Positions 18,555-26,602 of a DNA stretch of 64,000 nucleotides are shown in pieces. Both the position numbers and the translations under genes were made by a program. The notes beneath the pieces were generated by a model that searched no databases, was not told the DNA's origin, and saw only the letters and a list, made by a program, of their open reading frames with translations. Each line of letters begins with the position of its first letter. Position 1 is the stretch's first letter. Source of the DNA: Oscillospiraceae bacterium (GTDB taxonomy: Bacteria; Bacillota; Clostridia; Oscillospirales; CAG-272); NCBI GenBank assembly GCA_015063795.1, contig SVTL01000001.1, positions 175,614-239,613 on the forward strand, written 5' to 3'.

Positions 18555-21326
18555 GTGAGCGACCGCTTTTATGACAAGACCGTCAAGCAGACTGAAGAGA
18601 ATCTTCGGACCGATGCCGACCGCGGTCTGACCAACAAGGAAGCCGCCCGCCGTCTGCGCCGTCACGGAGAGCGCACGGTTTTCCCCATCCCGCATCTCAC
18701 CTTTTGGGAGCATCTGAAGCAGAGCGGCATCGATTTTCTGTCGATTTTGCTGATCCTCACCGCGGTGATCTCGTGGATTTTTGAGCGCAAGACCGACAGT
18801 GCGGTGATCTTTGGCATCCTGCTTGTTCATTATGCGGTGTCGTTGACGCTGTATGTGCGTTCCCAGCGCGTGTTCGAGGATATGGGGCGGTTTTCGCTTC
18901 CCACCTCCAAGGTCATGCGCGAGGGCAGGCTGTATGAGCTGAAGAGCGAGCTGCTGGTGGAGGGCGACCTTCTCCTTCTCTCCGCAGGGGATATTCTGCC
19001 CTGTGATGCCCGTCTGGTGTCTGCCGAGGGGCTGTTTGCGCTTGAGGTGAACCTGACCGGAGAAGCGCGTCCGGCCGAGAAGGATCATGAATTTCTCCGC
19101 TATACCCGCGACCTGCCGCCTGCCCATCAGAAAAACATGCTCTTTGCCTCCACCATCATCACCAAAGGGACGGGGCGTGCCATTGTCTGCGCCGTCGGTG
19201 ACGATACGCTGGTGACCAAGCTGCAGAAGAATCCGTCGGTGGTTTCCCACGATAAGCTGAAGGTGATCGCCTTTCTCAAGCGGTGCTCAGCGGCGAGCAG
19301 TCTCGCCATGATGGGGCTGATCTTTGCTGTCAGCCTGCTGTCGTTTGCTACGGGCTATGCGTCCCACGGCCTGATCAATATCTTTCTGAATGCGCTGTCG
19401 CTGGGTGTGGCCGCTATGAGCGAGCTGTATGCTGCCTTTGCCTTTCTGCTCATTGCCGGCGGCGTGTTCCGTGCACTGAAGCGCGAAAAGGAGACTAACA
19501 CCGGCGCGGTGATCAAAAACATCGCCAAGCTGGAGGAGCTGAAGGATGTGACCACTCTCCTCGTTGACCGCGAAGGCGCGCTGACGCTGGACGATATCTA
19601 CATAGACCGTGTGTTCGCCTGCGGTCGGAATTACCGCATCAATCAAGACGAAATGAACGAGCAGGCAGGGCGTGTCATGCGGTATGCGCTGCTGTCCACC
19701 GCCTCTTACAGCACGAAGAGTCTGTCGGGAGGGAAGAATCCCAACCGTTCCGAGCAGAATGCCATTGTTGAGGGAGCCAAAAAGCACCGCGTTCTGACAC
19801 CGTCATTGGAACAGGAGTATGCTCTGTACGATTTTGCGCCCAAGTCGCAGACCTCGCGCTTTGATACGGCGCTGGTCAGGCACGGGGACGGCTTTGAGAC
19901 CGCTGTCCGCGGTGAGATCGAGGACATTCTGGCCTCCTGCGCCTACTGCTATACCGACGACGGCGTGTCGCTGATGACGCCCGATCAGATGTCGCGCTTC
20001 CGTGTGGCGGCGTTTATGATGATCAAGGAGGGGTATAAGGTCGTCGGCGTTGCCTCCAAAAAGGTGATCTATAACAACCTCTGCCGATTGGCCTCCTGTC
20101 AGACGGGGATGATCTTCGAGGGCTTTCTGGCTCTTTCCGAGCAGCTCCTGCCCGATGCGGCTAAGAACGTGCAGAAATGCCGCGAGGCAGGCATCAAGGT
20201 CATTCTCATGACCGAGGATACCGAGCCGCACAGTCTGGCCATTGCCCGCAGTCTCGGCGTTCTGCAGGACGAGAGCGAGGCGATCACCGGACGCGGCATC
20301 AGCGAGATGAAGGATGCTCTGTTTTTGACGGATGCGGCAAAGTATCGGCTGTATATGGGGCTGAACGTGCATCAGAAGCGCCGTCTGCTGAGCAACCTGC
20401 AGGAGAGCGGAGAAAAGGTGGCGGTCTATTGCCGCGAGTTGGACGAAATCATCCTGCTCAAGGAAGCAGACGTGGGCTTTATCCGCGGCAAAACGGTCCC
20501 CAGAGCGGCTCAGAAAAACCGCCGCGAGATCCGTGATTCAAGAAGCGTTGCTTTGGGGGCAACGGCCAAGGAAAACGCAGCCGTCGGCAGCGAAACGATG
20601 AAATTTGTCTCGGATGTGATCGTGTCGGCCGCCGATCGCAGAGGAAACGGCGGCTTCAATGCCATGCTTTCGGCGGTGGAGAATGCGAAAAACGTCTTCT
20701 TTAATATGGAAAAGGCCTTCCGCTATCTGTTGGTGTCCCAGATCGCCAAAACGGTGATCGTGCTGCTGTCGGTCTTTTTGGGAAGCGATATCATGAAGCC
20801 GCTTCAGATCCTCTTCTGCGGTCTGATCGCGGATTTTGCCGCCATTGTGGTGCTGGCATTTGAAAAGCCGGAGAGCGATGTGTTGCAGCTTTCGGGAAAG
20901 CGCGCCGGCGGGCTTGCACTGTTTTTCAAAGAGAATCTTCACCGTATGCTGTTCGGCGTGGTGTGGGCGGTGCTGTCGTATGCCATGCCCGCACTGCTGG
21001 AGCATCAGGGCTTTGTCAGTCATGAGCAGGCTCTCTCGGCTGTCTTTTTGTCCTTTTTGGCAACGCAGGCGGTCCTGCTGGCCGAATCCATGCGAAACGG
21101 CAGTCTTTTCGCTGCAAAGAAAAATGTGAACGGTGCGTATCTGCTTTATTTGCTTTCGCTGATTTTGTTTGCTCTGCTGTGTACGCTGGTCCCCCCCGTG
21201 GGAGCGCTGTTCGGCATCGTGCCGCTGAATCGCTATGCTCTGATCGGTCTGCTGGCCGTTCCGCTGGTGATGCTGCTGATGCATGAGATCTATTGTTATG
21301 TCAGTCGAAACGTCAATGAAAAGTAA
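18555..21326 (+). CDS. P-type ATPase homologue with degenerate catalytic motifs (predicted pseudo-ATPase)
   Basis: The 923-residue protein keeps the full P2-type layout: N-terminal FYDKTVKQTEENLRTD, two membrane segments, actuator domain, two more segments, P/N domains and a C-terminal membrane block. The ATPase motifs are altered: TGES is TGEA (168-171), the phosphorylation motif DKTGTLT is DREGALT (D338 kept, Lys and both key Thr lost), KGA is RGE (452-454), TGD is TED (553-555), and GDGVND is replaced near 625-631 (YCRELDE). The membrane-4 PEGL is also absent (AAMSELYAAF). The reading frame is uninterrupted, so it looks maintained rather than decayed. Transport by ATP hydrolysis is unlikely. 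It follows clpE and overlaps the next membrane gene. Confidence 0.88.
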   Translation: MSDRFYDKTVKQTEENLRTDADRGLTNKEAARRLRRHGERTVFPIPHLTFWEHLKQSGIDFLSILLILTAVISWIFERKTDSAVIFGILLVHYAVSLTLYVRSQRVFEDMGRFSLPTSKVMREGRLYELKSELLVEGDLLLLSAGDILPCDARLVSAEGLFALEVNLTGEARPAEKDHEFLRYTRDLPPAHQKNMLFASTIITKGTGRAIVCAVGDDTLVTKLQKNPSVVSHDKLKVIAFLKRCSAASSLAMMGLIFAVSLLSFATGYASHGLINIFLNALSLGVAAMSELYAAFAFLLIAGGVFRALKREKETNTGAVIKNIAKLEELKDVTTLLVDREGALTLDDIYIDRVFACGRNYRINQDEMNEQAGRVMRYALLSTASYSTKSLSGGKNPNRSEQNAIVEGAKKHRVLTPSLEQEYALYDFAPKSQTSRFDTALVRHGDGFETAVRGEIEDILASCAYCYTDDGVSLMTPDQMSRFRVAAFMMIKEGYKVVGVASKKVIYNNLCRLASCQTGMIFEGFLALSEQLLPDAAKNVQKCREAGIKVILMTEDTEPHSLAIARSLGVLQDESEAITGRGISEMKDALFLTDAAKYRLYMGLNVHQKRRLLSNLQESGEKVAVYCRELDEIILLKEADVGFIRGKTVPRAAQKNRREIRDSRSVALGATAKENAAVGSETMKFVSDVIVSAADRRGNGGFNAMLSAVENAKNVFFNMEKAFRYLLVSQIAKTVIVLLSVFLGSDIMKPLQILFCGLIADFAAIVVLAFEKPESDVLQLSGKRAGGLALFFKENLHRMLFGVVWAVLSYAMPALLEHQGFVSHEQALSAVFLSFLATQAVLLAESMRNGSLFAAKKNVNGAYLLYLLSLILFALLCTLVPPVGALFGIVPLNRYALIGLLAVPLVMLLMHEIYCYVSRNVNEK

Positions 21327-22026
21327 CCTCTTTCAACGGGCGATCGGTGCGGTGTTTGCCCTGTTTGCTTTTCTTGGCGCCGTTGTCTGCCTGCTGCCGC
21401 TGACCGGATGGAGCGAAACGGCGCTCTATTATCGCTTGCTGTCCGCCCTTGTTCCAAGCCTTGCTGCCCTCGGCTTTGCTTATGTGATGTACGCACTGTG
21501 GATGCGGACGCTCACGCTCCCTGCCGTCTTTTCGGCGGTGCTGTGTCTGCTTCCGCCTTTGTGTGCTCTCTTCTATGGCTATGTAAATCACTATTCGGCG
21601 CCGCTGTTGTGCGCAACTCTGTCTCTTTCCTTTTACCTGACGCTCGTGCTTCATTGGCGGTCGGGAAAAGAAACCAAACGTCAAAAGGGATCGGCAATTG
21701 CGGCTTTGATCCTGCTTGCGGCGGCGATTTTGCTCAACGGTTTTGTATACATCCGTGCGCTGATCGATGCGGAAAGCCTGATAACGGCGATGCTGTGTGC
21801 TGTTCTTGCGCTTCCTAATTGTGTTTTGTTCACTCTTTCGGCGGCTCTTCTGAGAGAGCGGCTGTTGTGGCTTCCGCTGTATGCCTCGCCTCTGTTTTGC
21901 TTGACGGCGGCATCGGGACAGGTTGAGATCGGCATGGCATTTCTGCTTTCTTCAGCCTTTGTATTTCTGCCGACGGCTGTGTGGATGTTTCGGCTTTTGC
22001 GCGAAAAAGGTAAAAAAACGCGATAA
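21298..22026 (+). CDS. Polytopic membrane protein of unknown function
   Basis: About 242 residues, mostly hydrophobic, with roughly six or seven predicted membrane segments (for example AVFALFAFLGAVVCLLPL and FYLTLVLHWRSG). No family motif was recognised. It overlaps the pseudo-P-type ATPase gene by 29 nt, so the two are probably coupled and may form a membrane complex; this is an inference from position only. Alternative starts are 21283 and 21316; no strong ribosome binding site decides between them. Confidence 0.6.
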   Translation: MSVETSMKSNLFQRAIGAVFALFAFLGAVVCLLPLTGWSETALYYRLLSALVPSLAALGFAYVMYALWMRTLTLPAVFSAVLCLLPPLCALFYGYVNHYSAPLLCATLSLSFYLTLVLHWRSGKETKRQKGSAIAALILLAAAILLNGFVYIRALIDAESLITAMLCAVLALPNCVLFTLSAALLRERLLWLPLYASPLFCLTAASGQVEIGMAFLLSSAFVFLPTAVWMFRLLREKGKKTR

Positions 22027-22030
22027 AAAA

Positions 22031-22080
22031 ACTCCCGCTCTTTCCTCATATTGCCTTGACAAAAGGGAAGAGTGGGAGTA
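22031..22080 (+). other. Imperfect inverted repeat overlapping the tRNA-Gly promoter
   Basis: ACTCCCGCTCTTTCC at about 22031-22045 can pair, with two G-U pairs, with GGGAAGAGTGGGAGT at 22066-22080. The 3' arm lies in the spacer and reaches the -10 box. It could be a weak terminator for the upstream gene or an operator; no T run follows. Confidence 0.55.
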
Positions 22081-22084
22081 TAAT
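22056..22084 (+). promoter_or_regulatory. Consensus sigma-A promoter of tRNA-Gly
   Basis: TTGACA at 22056-22061 and TATAAT at 22079-22084 with a 17-nt spacer, ten bases before the tRNA. Confidence 0.88.
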
Positions 22085-22093
22085 AAAGACAAC

Positions 22094-22167
22094 GCGAGCA
22101 TAGTTTAGTGGTAAAACATAAGCTTCCCAAGCTTAGGTTGCGGGTTCGATTCCCGTTGCTCGCTCCA
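22094..22167 (+). tRNA. tRNA-Gly (anticodon CCC)
   Basis: A complete cloverleaf: acceptor GCGAGCA/TGCTCGC, D arm GTTT...AAAC, anticodon stem TAAGC/GCTTA with loop TTCCCAA (anticodon CCC at 22126-22128), T arm GCGGG-TTCGATT-CCCGT, and encoded CCA. It reads GGG codons. Its 3' end is copied four more times downstream. Confidence 0.95.
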
Positions 22168-22169
22168 TG

Positions 22170-22206
22170 AAAAACGACAAGTTTCGACAGAAACTTGTCG
22201 TTTTTC
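22170..22206 (+). terminator. Intrinsic terminator of tRNA-Gly
   Basis: AAAAACGACAAGTTTC pairs with GAAACTTGTCGTTTTT around a GACA loop, directly after the CCA. An identical hairpin recurs at 22580-22616. Confidence 0.9.
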
Positions 22207-22207
22207 A

Positions 22208-22374
22208 ATGATATCCGTTCCTTGCGGAACGGGTGATATACCTTCGGTATGATATCCACCTGCGGTGGATGATATATGCTTCGCATATGAAGGAACGGAT
22301 ATTATATCATGCTTGCCGAAGGCAAGTATATCATGCGGCGAAAGCCGTATATCATATTGCGCAAGCAATATATC
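22208..22374 (+). repeat. Array of short palindromes separated by GATAT-like linkers (copy 1; copy 2 at 22618-22784)
   Basis: A string of hairpins with 3-4-nt loops: CCGTTCC-GGAACGG, ATACC-GGTAT, ATCCACC-GGTGGAT, ATATGC-GCATAT, ACTTGCC-type GCTTGC-GGCAAG, GGC-GCC and TTGC-GCAA, joined by ATAT-rich linkers. ATATCCGTTCCTT near the start can also pair with AAGGAACGGATAT near 22290. This resembles REP-type extragenic palindromes and would fold strongly as RNA. Confidence 0.8.
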
Positions 22375-22434
22375 ATTTAAATTCGAATCAGATGGCGTAA
22401 ATTCAGATGTTTGCATTTTCGTGGTGTAAGCCCA

Positions 22435-22473
22435 AAAAAATCGTACCCCGTTTTGCGGGGTACGATTTTTTTG
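22435..22473 (+). terminator. Terminator-like hairpin inside the 410-bp unit (second copy at 22845-22883)
   Basis: AAAAAAATCGTACCCC pairs with GGGGTACGATTTTTTT around TTTTGC, giving A and T runs on both sides, so it could stop transcription in either direction. Confidence 0.75.
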
Positions 22474-22957
22474 TTTTGAGGCAATGGATCAGCGAAAACG
22501 GAAAGCGAGAACGCTTGCGTTCTCGACAGCGCAACGAAGTTGCGCTTGCGGGTGATCGATTCCCGTTGCTCGTTCCATGAAAAACGACAAGTTTCGACAG
22601 AAACTTGTCGTTTTTCAATGATATCCGTTCCTTGCGGAACGGGTGATATACCTTCGGTATGATATCCACCTGCGGTGGATGATATATGCTTTGCATATGA
22701 AGGAACGGATATTATATCATGCTTGCCGAAGGCAAGTATATCATGCGGCGAAAGCCGTATATCATATTGCGCAAGCAATATATCATTTAAATTCGAATCA
22801 GATGGCGTAAATTCAGATGTTTGCATTTTCGTGGTGTAAGCCCAAAAAAATCGTACCCCGTTTTGCGGGGTACGATTTTTTTGTTTTGAGGCAATGGATC
22901 AGCGAAAACGGAAAGCGAGAACGCTTGCGTTCTCGACAGCGCAACGAAGTTGCGCTT

Positions 22958-23135
22958 GCGGGTGATCGATTCCCGTTGCTCGTCTGTCACGGAGCGGAGA
23001 AACCACAAAGCCGCAAGGCTCGCGGGTGATCGATTCCCGCTGTCCGTCTGTCACGGAGCGGAGAAACCACAACGCAAGAACACCCGCGGGTAATCGATTC
23101 CCGTTGCCCGCCTGTCACGGAGCGGCAAAAACGGA
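22958..23135 (+). repeat. 64-bp tandem repeat, three copies, each starting with a tRNA-Gly 3'-end copy
   Basis: GCGGGTGATCGATTCCC-type sequences start at 22958, 23022 and 23086, exactly 64 bp apart. Each is followed by CTGTCACGGAGCGG; the third unit is truncated. The first unit overlaps the end of the second 410-bp unit. After about 23135 the sequence up to 23239 shows no gene. Confidence 0.85.
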
Positions 23136-23239
23136 AACCGCAAAGCGGAAACGTTTCCATTTCATTTTTTGAAAATCACTTGGTATGCAAAACGTTTGGC
23201 AAAACGAAATGTTTGTTTTCCCTTATCTGTCTCCTGCCC

Positions 23240-23650
23240 TTATGCTTGCTTCTCCTTTTGAAGCAGAAGCAAAACAAACTCTGCCGCCATCAGAGCCGTT
23301 ACGCACAATCCGACGGGCGTCAGCGAACGAAGCCCGAACGTTGCCGGCATCAGCGAGGTCAATGTGCCGATTGCCGACAGGATCAGAGACGCGCGGCGGG
23401 GAAACCTCTTTCGGATCAGCAACGAAAGCAGGATCACCGCAAGCAAAAGGCAGCTGAGGAGCGCGGTTAAAAAAGGACCGAAGTTGGCATAGCCATAGGG
23501 CGTCAGGTCAAAATGAGAAAAATATGAGGGAAGGCTTTCGCCGTCGGGCTGACCGAAGTGAAGCACAACGCCGAAGGGCAGAAGCTCCAATACGATCGCC
23601 GCAATGGGGAGAAGCAGGGTGCAGAGAAAAAGACGATTGGTTTTCTTCAT
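23240..23650 (-). CDS. Small membrane protein of unknown function
   Basis: A 136-residue protein with about four hydrophobic segments: residues about 7-27, 58-80, 88-108 and 113-131. Only the loop between segments 1 and 2 (GQPDGESLPSYFSHFDLTP) is polar and probably outside. No family was recognised. AAAGGAG precedes the ATG. It lies 67 nt after the polysaccharide deacetylase gene on the same strand and may share its transcript. Confidence 0.6.
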   Translation of the reverse strand: MKKTNRLFLCTLLLPIAAIVLELLPFGVVLHFGQPDGESLPSYFSHFDLTPYGYANFGPFLTALLSCLLLAVILLSLLIRKRFPRRASLILSAIGTLTSLMPATFGLRSLTPVGLCVTALMAAEFVLLLLQKEKQA

Positions 23651-23717
23651 AGTGAACTCTCCTTTCCGATCAACAGTTTCGGAGATGTCTCAACCGAAGA
23701 AGCCGCAGCCATTCGTG

Positions 23718-24512
23718 TTACAGATACAGCGTCTCGCCGCCCTTGACCGACAGCGTCTGCCCGTCGAGCGAGAACCAGACCTCGCGGGCGGAGGGGTTAT
23801 AAATGACCTTGTTGTCATAGGTCATCTTCAGATTGTGCTGAGCCTTGATGTAATCAACGATCTCGATGTTGGTGGCATACCAATAGTCGTCGTGGCCGGA
23901 GATCACCTTGGCGATCTCTTCGATGACCTCCCAGTTGTTGTTGGTATCAAACTCATAGCTGTGGCCCCACATATAAAACAGAGTGGCGTTCGGCACCTGC
24001 TTGACAAACTGAGTGGCTTTGGCAACGCCGTTGTCGCGGTGGTGGCAGGTGGGGTTCCACATCAGGAAATTATAGGGCAGGCCGAACTTGCCGGTGCTGT
24101 TGATCGTGCGGCTGTATTCGATGCCGAGGCTTTCCATCACCTTGCCGTAATCGGCACAGCAGTAGCCGTTGGGGTAGGAGAAGCCGCGGACGGGATAGCC
24201 GCAAAGCTCTTCGAGGGCACGCTTGTCCTCCAGCACGTCATAGACGATGTTCTGCGTAGAAACCATATTCTGCGAGGCGTGGATCTTACCGTGAGCGGCC
24301 ACCTCATGACCGGCATAGAGCGTTTTGATCTCCGCAGGATCGATGCAGGTGTCACGGTGCAGGAAGCCGGAATTCAGATGGAAGGTCGCTTTGAGTCCGT
24401 ATGTATTGAAAATGTCCACAAGACGCCGGTCGAACACTCTGCCGTCATCGTAGCTGAAGGTGACGATTTTTTTGGCGCCGTTCTGGAAGCGGTCAAATTT
24501 GATCATGGTCAT
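23718..24512 (-). CDS. Polysaccharide deacetylase family protein (NodB-like)
   Basis: A 264-residue NodB-fold protein. The metal-binding motif 1 is VTFSYDDG, motif 2 is HEVAAHGKIH, and FSYPNG corresponds to the conserved (R/S)-x-P-x-G loop. It has no signal peptide, so it may act in the cytoplasm or on small substrates rather than on the wall. The ATG at 24512 follows GGGAG; a frame open much further upstream overlaps the response-regulator gene antisense and is not used. A minus-strand promoter lies at 24567-24594. Confidence 0.85.
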   Translation of the reverse strand: MTMIKFDRFQNGAKKIVTFSYDDGRVFDRRLVDIFNTYGLKATFHLNSGFLHRDTCIDPAEIKTLYAGHEVAAHGKIHASQNMVSTQNIVYDVLEDKRALEELCGYPVRGFSYPNGYCCADYGKVMESLGIEYSRTINSTGKFGLPYNFLMWNPTCHHRDNGVAKATQFVKQVPNATLFYMWGHSYEFDTNNNWEVIEEIAKVISGHDDYWYATNIEIVDYIKAQHNLKMTYDNKVIYNPSAREVWFSLDGQTLSVKGGETLYL

Positions 24513-24566
24513 GTTACTCCCTTTTTGCATAAAATTTGAAGATGAACGGATGCAGGATCCACTTCT

Positions 24567-24594
24567 ATTATACATATTTTCGGCAGAATTACAA
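24567..24594 (-). promoter_or_regulatory. Sigma-A promoter of the deacetylase gene
   Basis: On the minus strand TTGTAA (24594-24589) and TATAAT (24572-24567) are 16 nt apart, about 55 nt upstream of the ATG. Confidence 0.7.
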
Positions 24595-24621
24595 GAAGGA
24601 GAAAGAAATTTTTCCAAACGG

Positions 24622-24650
24622 TTGACAAATGATCCAAAATGTGATACTAT
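24622..24650 (+). promoter_or_regulatory. Probable promoter of the response-regulator gene
   Basis: TTGACA at 24622-24627 and TACTAT at 24645-24650 with a 17-nt spacer, about 50 nt before the ATG. It is divergent from the deacetylase promoter. Confidence 0.65.
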
Positions 24651-24698
24651 GAATATGGTTAAAAAAATGACAAAATTAATATTTGGAGGCGATTTCTT

Positions 24699-25391
24699 AT
24701 GATGGGTATCAAGATCCTGGTCGTGGACGACGATCAGAACATATGCGAACTGCTGCGTGTGTATCTGGAAAGCGAAGGCTATGAGGTCAAAATGGCAAAC
24801 GACGGCGCAGAGGGCGTCAACTATTTCAAGATGTATGAGCCCGATCTCGTTCTGCTCGATATCATGCTTCCGAAGAAGGATGGCTGGCAGGTCTGCCGCG
24901 AGATCCGCGAGAGCAGCTCCAAGCCTGTGATCATGATCACGGCCAAGGGCGAGGTGTTTGACAAGGTGCTGGGGCTCGAGCTGGGCGCCGATGACTTTGT
25001 GGTCAAGCCCTTTGATATGAAGGAGCTTTCCGCCCGCATCAAGGCGGTGCTTCGCCGCTATTCCGCACACGACAACAAGAACGACGAGGAAGTCATCAAA
25101 TTTGACAACATTGAGATCAGCCTGAGAAAGTATGAGCTGAAGCTGAAGGGCAAGTCGGTGGACATCCCCCCCAAGGAGCTGGAGCTGCTGTACTTCTTGG
25201 CGTCCAATTACAACCGCGTGTTCACCCGCGATCAGCTGCTGGACAAGGTCTGGGGCTTTGACTATCTGGGTGACTCCCGCACGGTGGATGTGCATGTCAA
25301 GCGTTTGCGCGAGAAGCTGGAGGGCGTCAGCGAAAAATGGGTGCTGAAGACCGTTTGGGGCGTTGGCTACAAGTTTGAGATCCTCCAGTAA
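24699..25391 (+). CDS. OmpR/PhoB-family response regulator (orphan)
   Basis: A 230-residue two-domain regulator. The receiver has the acidic pocket DDD at 10-12, phospho-acceptor D54 (LLDIMLPKKDGW) and the conserved Lys in KPFD; the C-terminal half is an OmpR-type winged helix (LTxREL-like PPKELELLYFL and DYLGDSRTVDVHVKRLREKL). GGAGG precedes the ATG. No histidine kinase lies next to it; pyrE follows after 26 nt. The signal and targets are unknown. Confidence 0.92.
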   Translation: MMGIKILVVDDDQNICELLRVYLESEGYEVKMANDGAEGVNYFKMYEPDLVLLDIMLPKKDGWQVCREIRESSSKPVIMITAKGEVFDKVLGLELGADDFVVKPFDMKELSARIKAVLRRYSAHDNKNDEEVIKFDNIEISLRKYELKLKGKSVDIPPKELELLYFLASNYNRVFTRDQLLDKVWGFDYLGDSRTVDVHVKRLREKLEGVSEKWVLKTVWGVGYKFEILQ

Positions 25392-25417
25392 AGCGAAGAG
25401 AAAGGATTGTTCTGACC

Positions 25418-26092
25418 ATGGACGCATACAAGCAGGAATTTATTGAATTTATGGTTCGCTCGGGCGTGCTCTGCTTCGGCGAGTTCACCACCAAGAGCGG
25501 ACGCAAATCTCCCTATTTCATCAACACCGGCAACTACCGTACCGGCGAGCAGATGGCCAAGCTGGGCAGCTTCTATGCCCAGTGCATCAAAGAAACGGTC
25601 ACGCATGAATATGACATTCTCTTCGGCCCTGCTTACAAGGGGATCCCGCTGGCCACGGCCGCTTCGGTCGCTCTGTATAACCGCTACGGCATCAGCAAGT
25701 CCTTCTGCTTCAACCGCAAGGAGGAAAAGGACCACGGCGAGGGCGGCAGTCTGATCGGTGAAAAGCCGACCGATGGAAGCCGCATCGTCATCGTGGAGGA
25801 CGTGATCACCTCGGGCAAGGCTGTCCGCGAAACCATGCCCATTCTGCTCTCCGCCGCCAAGGTGCAGGTCAATGACATGGTCATCTCGGTGGACCGCATG
25901 GAGAAGGGGCAGAACGGCATCTCCGCCAAGAAGGAGATCAAGGCCGAGTATGGCATCGATGTTCACTCCATCGTCACGGTGAAGGATGTCATCGAGCATA
26001 TGCACGGCCGCGAGCTGGACGGCAAGGTCTATCTCACCGATGAGATCAAAAAGCGCATGGAAGAGTACATCGCCATGTACTGCGAGGAATAA
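25418..26092 (+). CDS. pyrE: Orotate phosphoribosyltransferase
   Basis: PyrE joins orotate and PRPP to make OMP in pyrimidine synthesis. The 224-residue protein has the PRPP-binding motif [13 protein letters not shown] and the N-terminal substrate region [25 protein letters not shown] lies upstream of the ATG. It sits alone between a response regulator and smpB, not in a pyr operon. Confidence 0.96.
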   Translation: MDAYKQEFIEFMVRSGVLCFGEFTTKSGRKSPYFINTGNYRTGEQMAKLGSFYAQCIKETVTHEYDILFGPAYKGIPLATAASVALYNRYGISKSFCFNRKEEKDHGEGGSLIGEKPTDGSRIVIVEDVITSGKAVRETMPILLSAAKVQVNDMVISVDRMEKGQNGISAKKEIKAEYGIDVHSIVTVKDVIEHMHGRELDGKVYLTDEIKKRMEEYIAMYCEE

Positions 26093-26127
26093 GACAAAGC
26101 GATCCGCATGGCTTTGAAAGAGTGAGT

Positions 26128-26574
26128 ATGAACAAAAAAATCATTGCCAACAACAAAAAAGCCTATCACGATTATTTCGTGGAGGATAAATACGAGGCGG
26201 GCATCCAGCTGTTCGGCACCGAGGTCAAGTCGGTGCGGCAGGGGACAGTAAATCTGAAGGATTCCTATTGCGATTTCAAAAAGGGCGAGATCTTTGCCAC
26301 GGGCATTCACATCAGCCCCTATGAAAAAGGAAACATCTTCAACCGCGATCCTCTGCGCGACAAGAAGCTGCTGATGCACAAGAAGGAGATCATCAAGCTC
26401 CAGTCGCTCACGCAGAAGCAGGGGTACACCATCGTGCCGCTGTCGCTGTATCTGTCCGGCTCGCTGGTCAAGGTGGAGCTGGGGCTCTGCCGCGGTAAAA
26501 AGCTGTATGACAAGCGCGAGACCGAGGCGAAAAAGCAGGCTCAGCGCGACATCGAGCGCCGCCGTGAGTTTTGA
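26128..26574 (+). CDS. smpB: SsrA-binding protein SmpB
   Basis: SmpB carries tmRNA to stalled ribosomes for trans-translation. The 148-residue protein shows [19 protein letters not shown], the GTEVKS motif, the [12 protein letters not shown] tmRNA-binding region and the basic tail [11 protein letters not shown]. The ATG at 26128 gives the canonical MNKKIIANN start; a GTG six bases upstream is less likely. No ssrA gene was seen next to it. Confidence 0.96.
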   Translation: MNKKIIANNKKAYHDYFVEDKYEAGIQLFGTEVKSVRQGTVNLKDSYCDFKKGEIFATGIHISPYEKGNIFNRDPLRDKKLLMHKKEIIKLQSLTQKQGYTIVPLSLYLSGSLVKVELGLCRGKKLYDKRETEAKKQAQRDIERRREF

Positions 26575-26602
26575 TTGCTCCGACTCTCAAACAAGAATAG
26601 CA

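Larger units (their letters stand above)
22168..22987 (+). repeat. 410-bp tandem duplication anchored on the tRNA-Gly 3' end
   Basis: Two nearly identical units follow the tRNA with an exact 410-bp offset (for example CCATGAAAAACGAC at 22165 and 22575). The few differences include TTCGCATATG versus TTTGCATATG. Each unit holds a strong terminator hairpin, an array of short palindromes, a second terminator-like hairpin and, at its end, a copy of the tRNA T-arm and acceptor with a 2-nt insertion (22548-22577; 22958-22983). No credible protein is coded here: the open frames are made of the palindromes. The origin may be replication slippage or repeated integration at the tRNA. Confidence 0.9.

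Noticed and set aside
16179-19250. A 3-kb open frame on the minus strand opposite clpE and the P-type ATPase homologue
   Set aside because: It is a GC-driven antisense frame with low-complexity composition; the sense genes are clear.
18555-21326. Pseudogene call for the P-type ATPase homologue
   Set aside because: No frameshift or stop interrupts the 923 codons, and the substitutions are confined to catalytic motifs.
22208-22784. CRISPR array
   Set aside because: Repeats are palindromes of different sequence with 5-nt linkers, or 64/410-bp tandem units; there are no constant 25-40-bp repeats with unique spacers and no cas genes.
22105-23008. Several open frames of 70-200 codons in the tRNA-Gly repeat array
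   Set aside because: They translate the palindromes and terminators and are repeated with the units; no ribosome binding site or protein pattern.
24513-25427. N-terminal extension of the polysaccharide deacetylase across the response-regulator gene
   Set aside because: The extension is antisense to a strongly supported gene and crosses two promoters; the ATG at 24512 has its own ribosome binding site.
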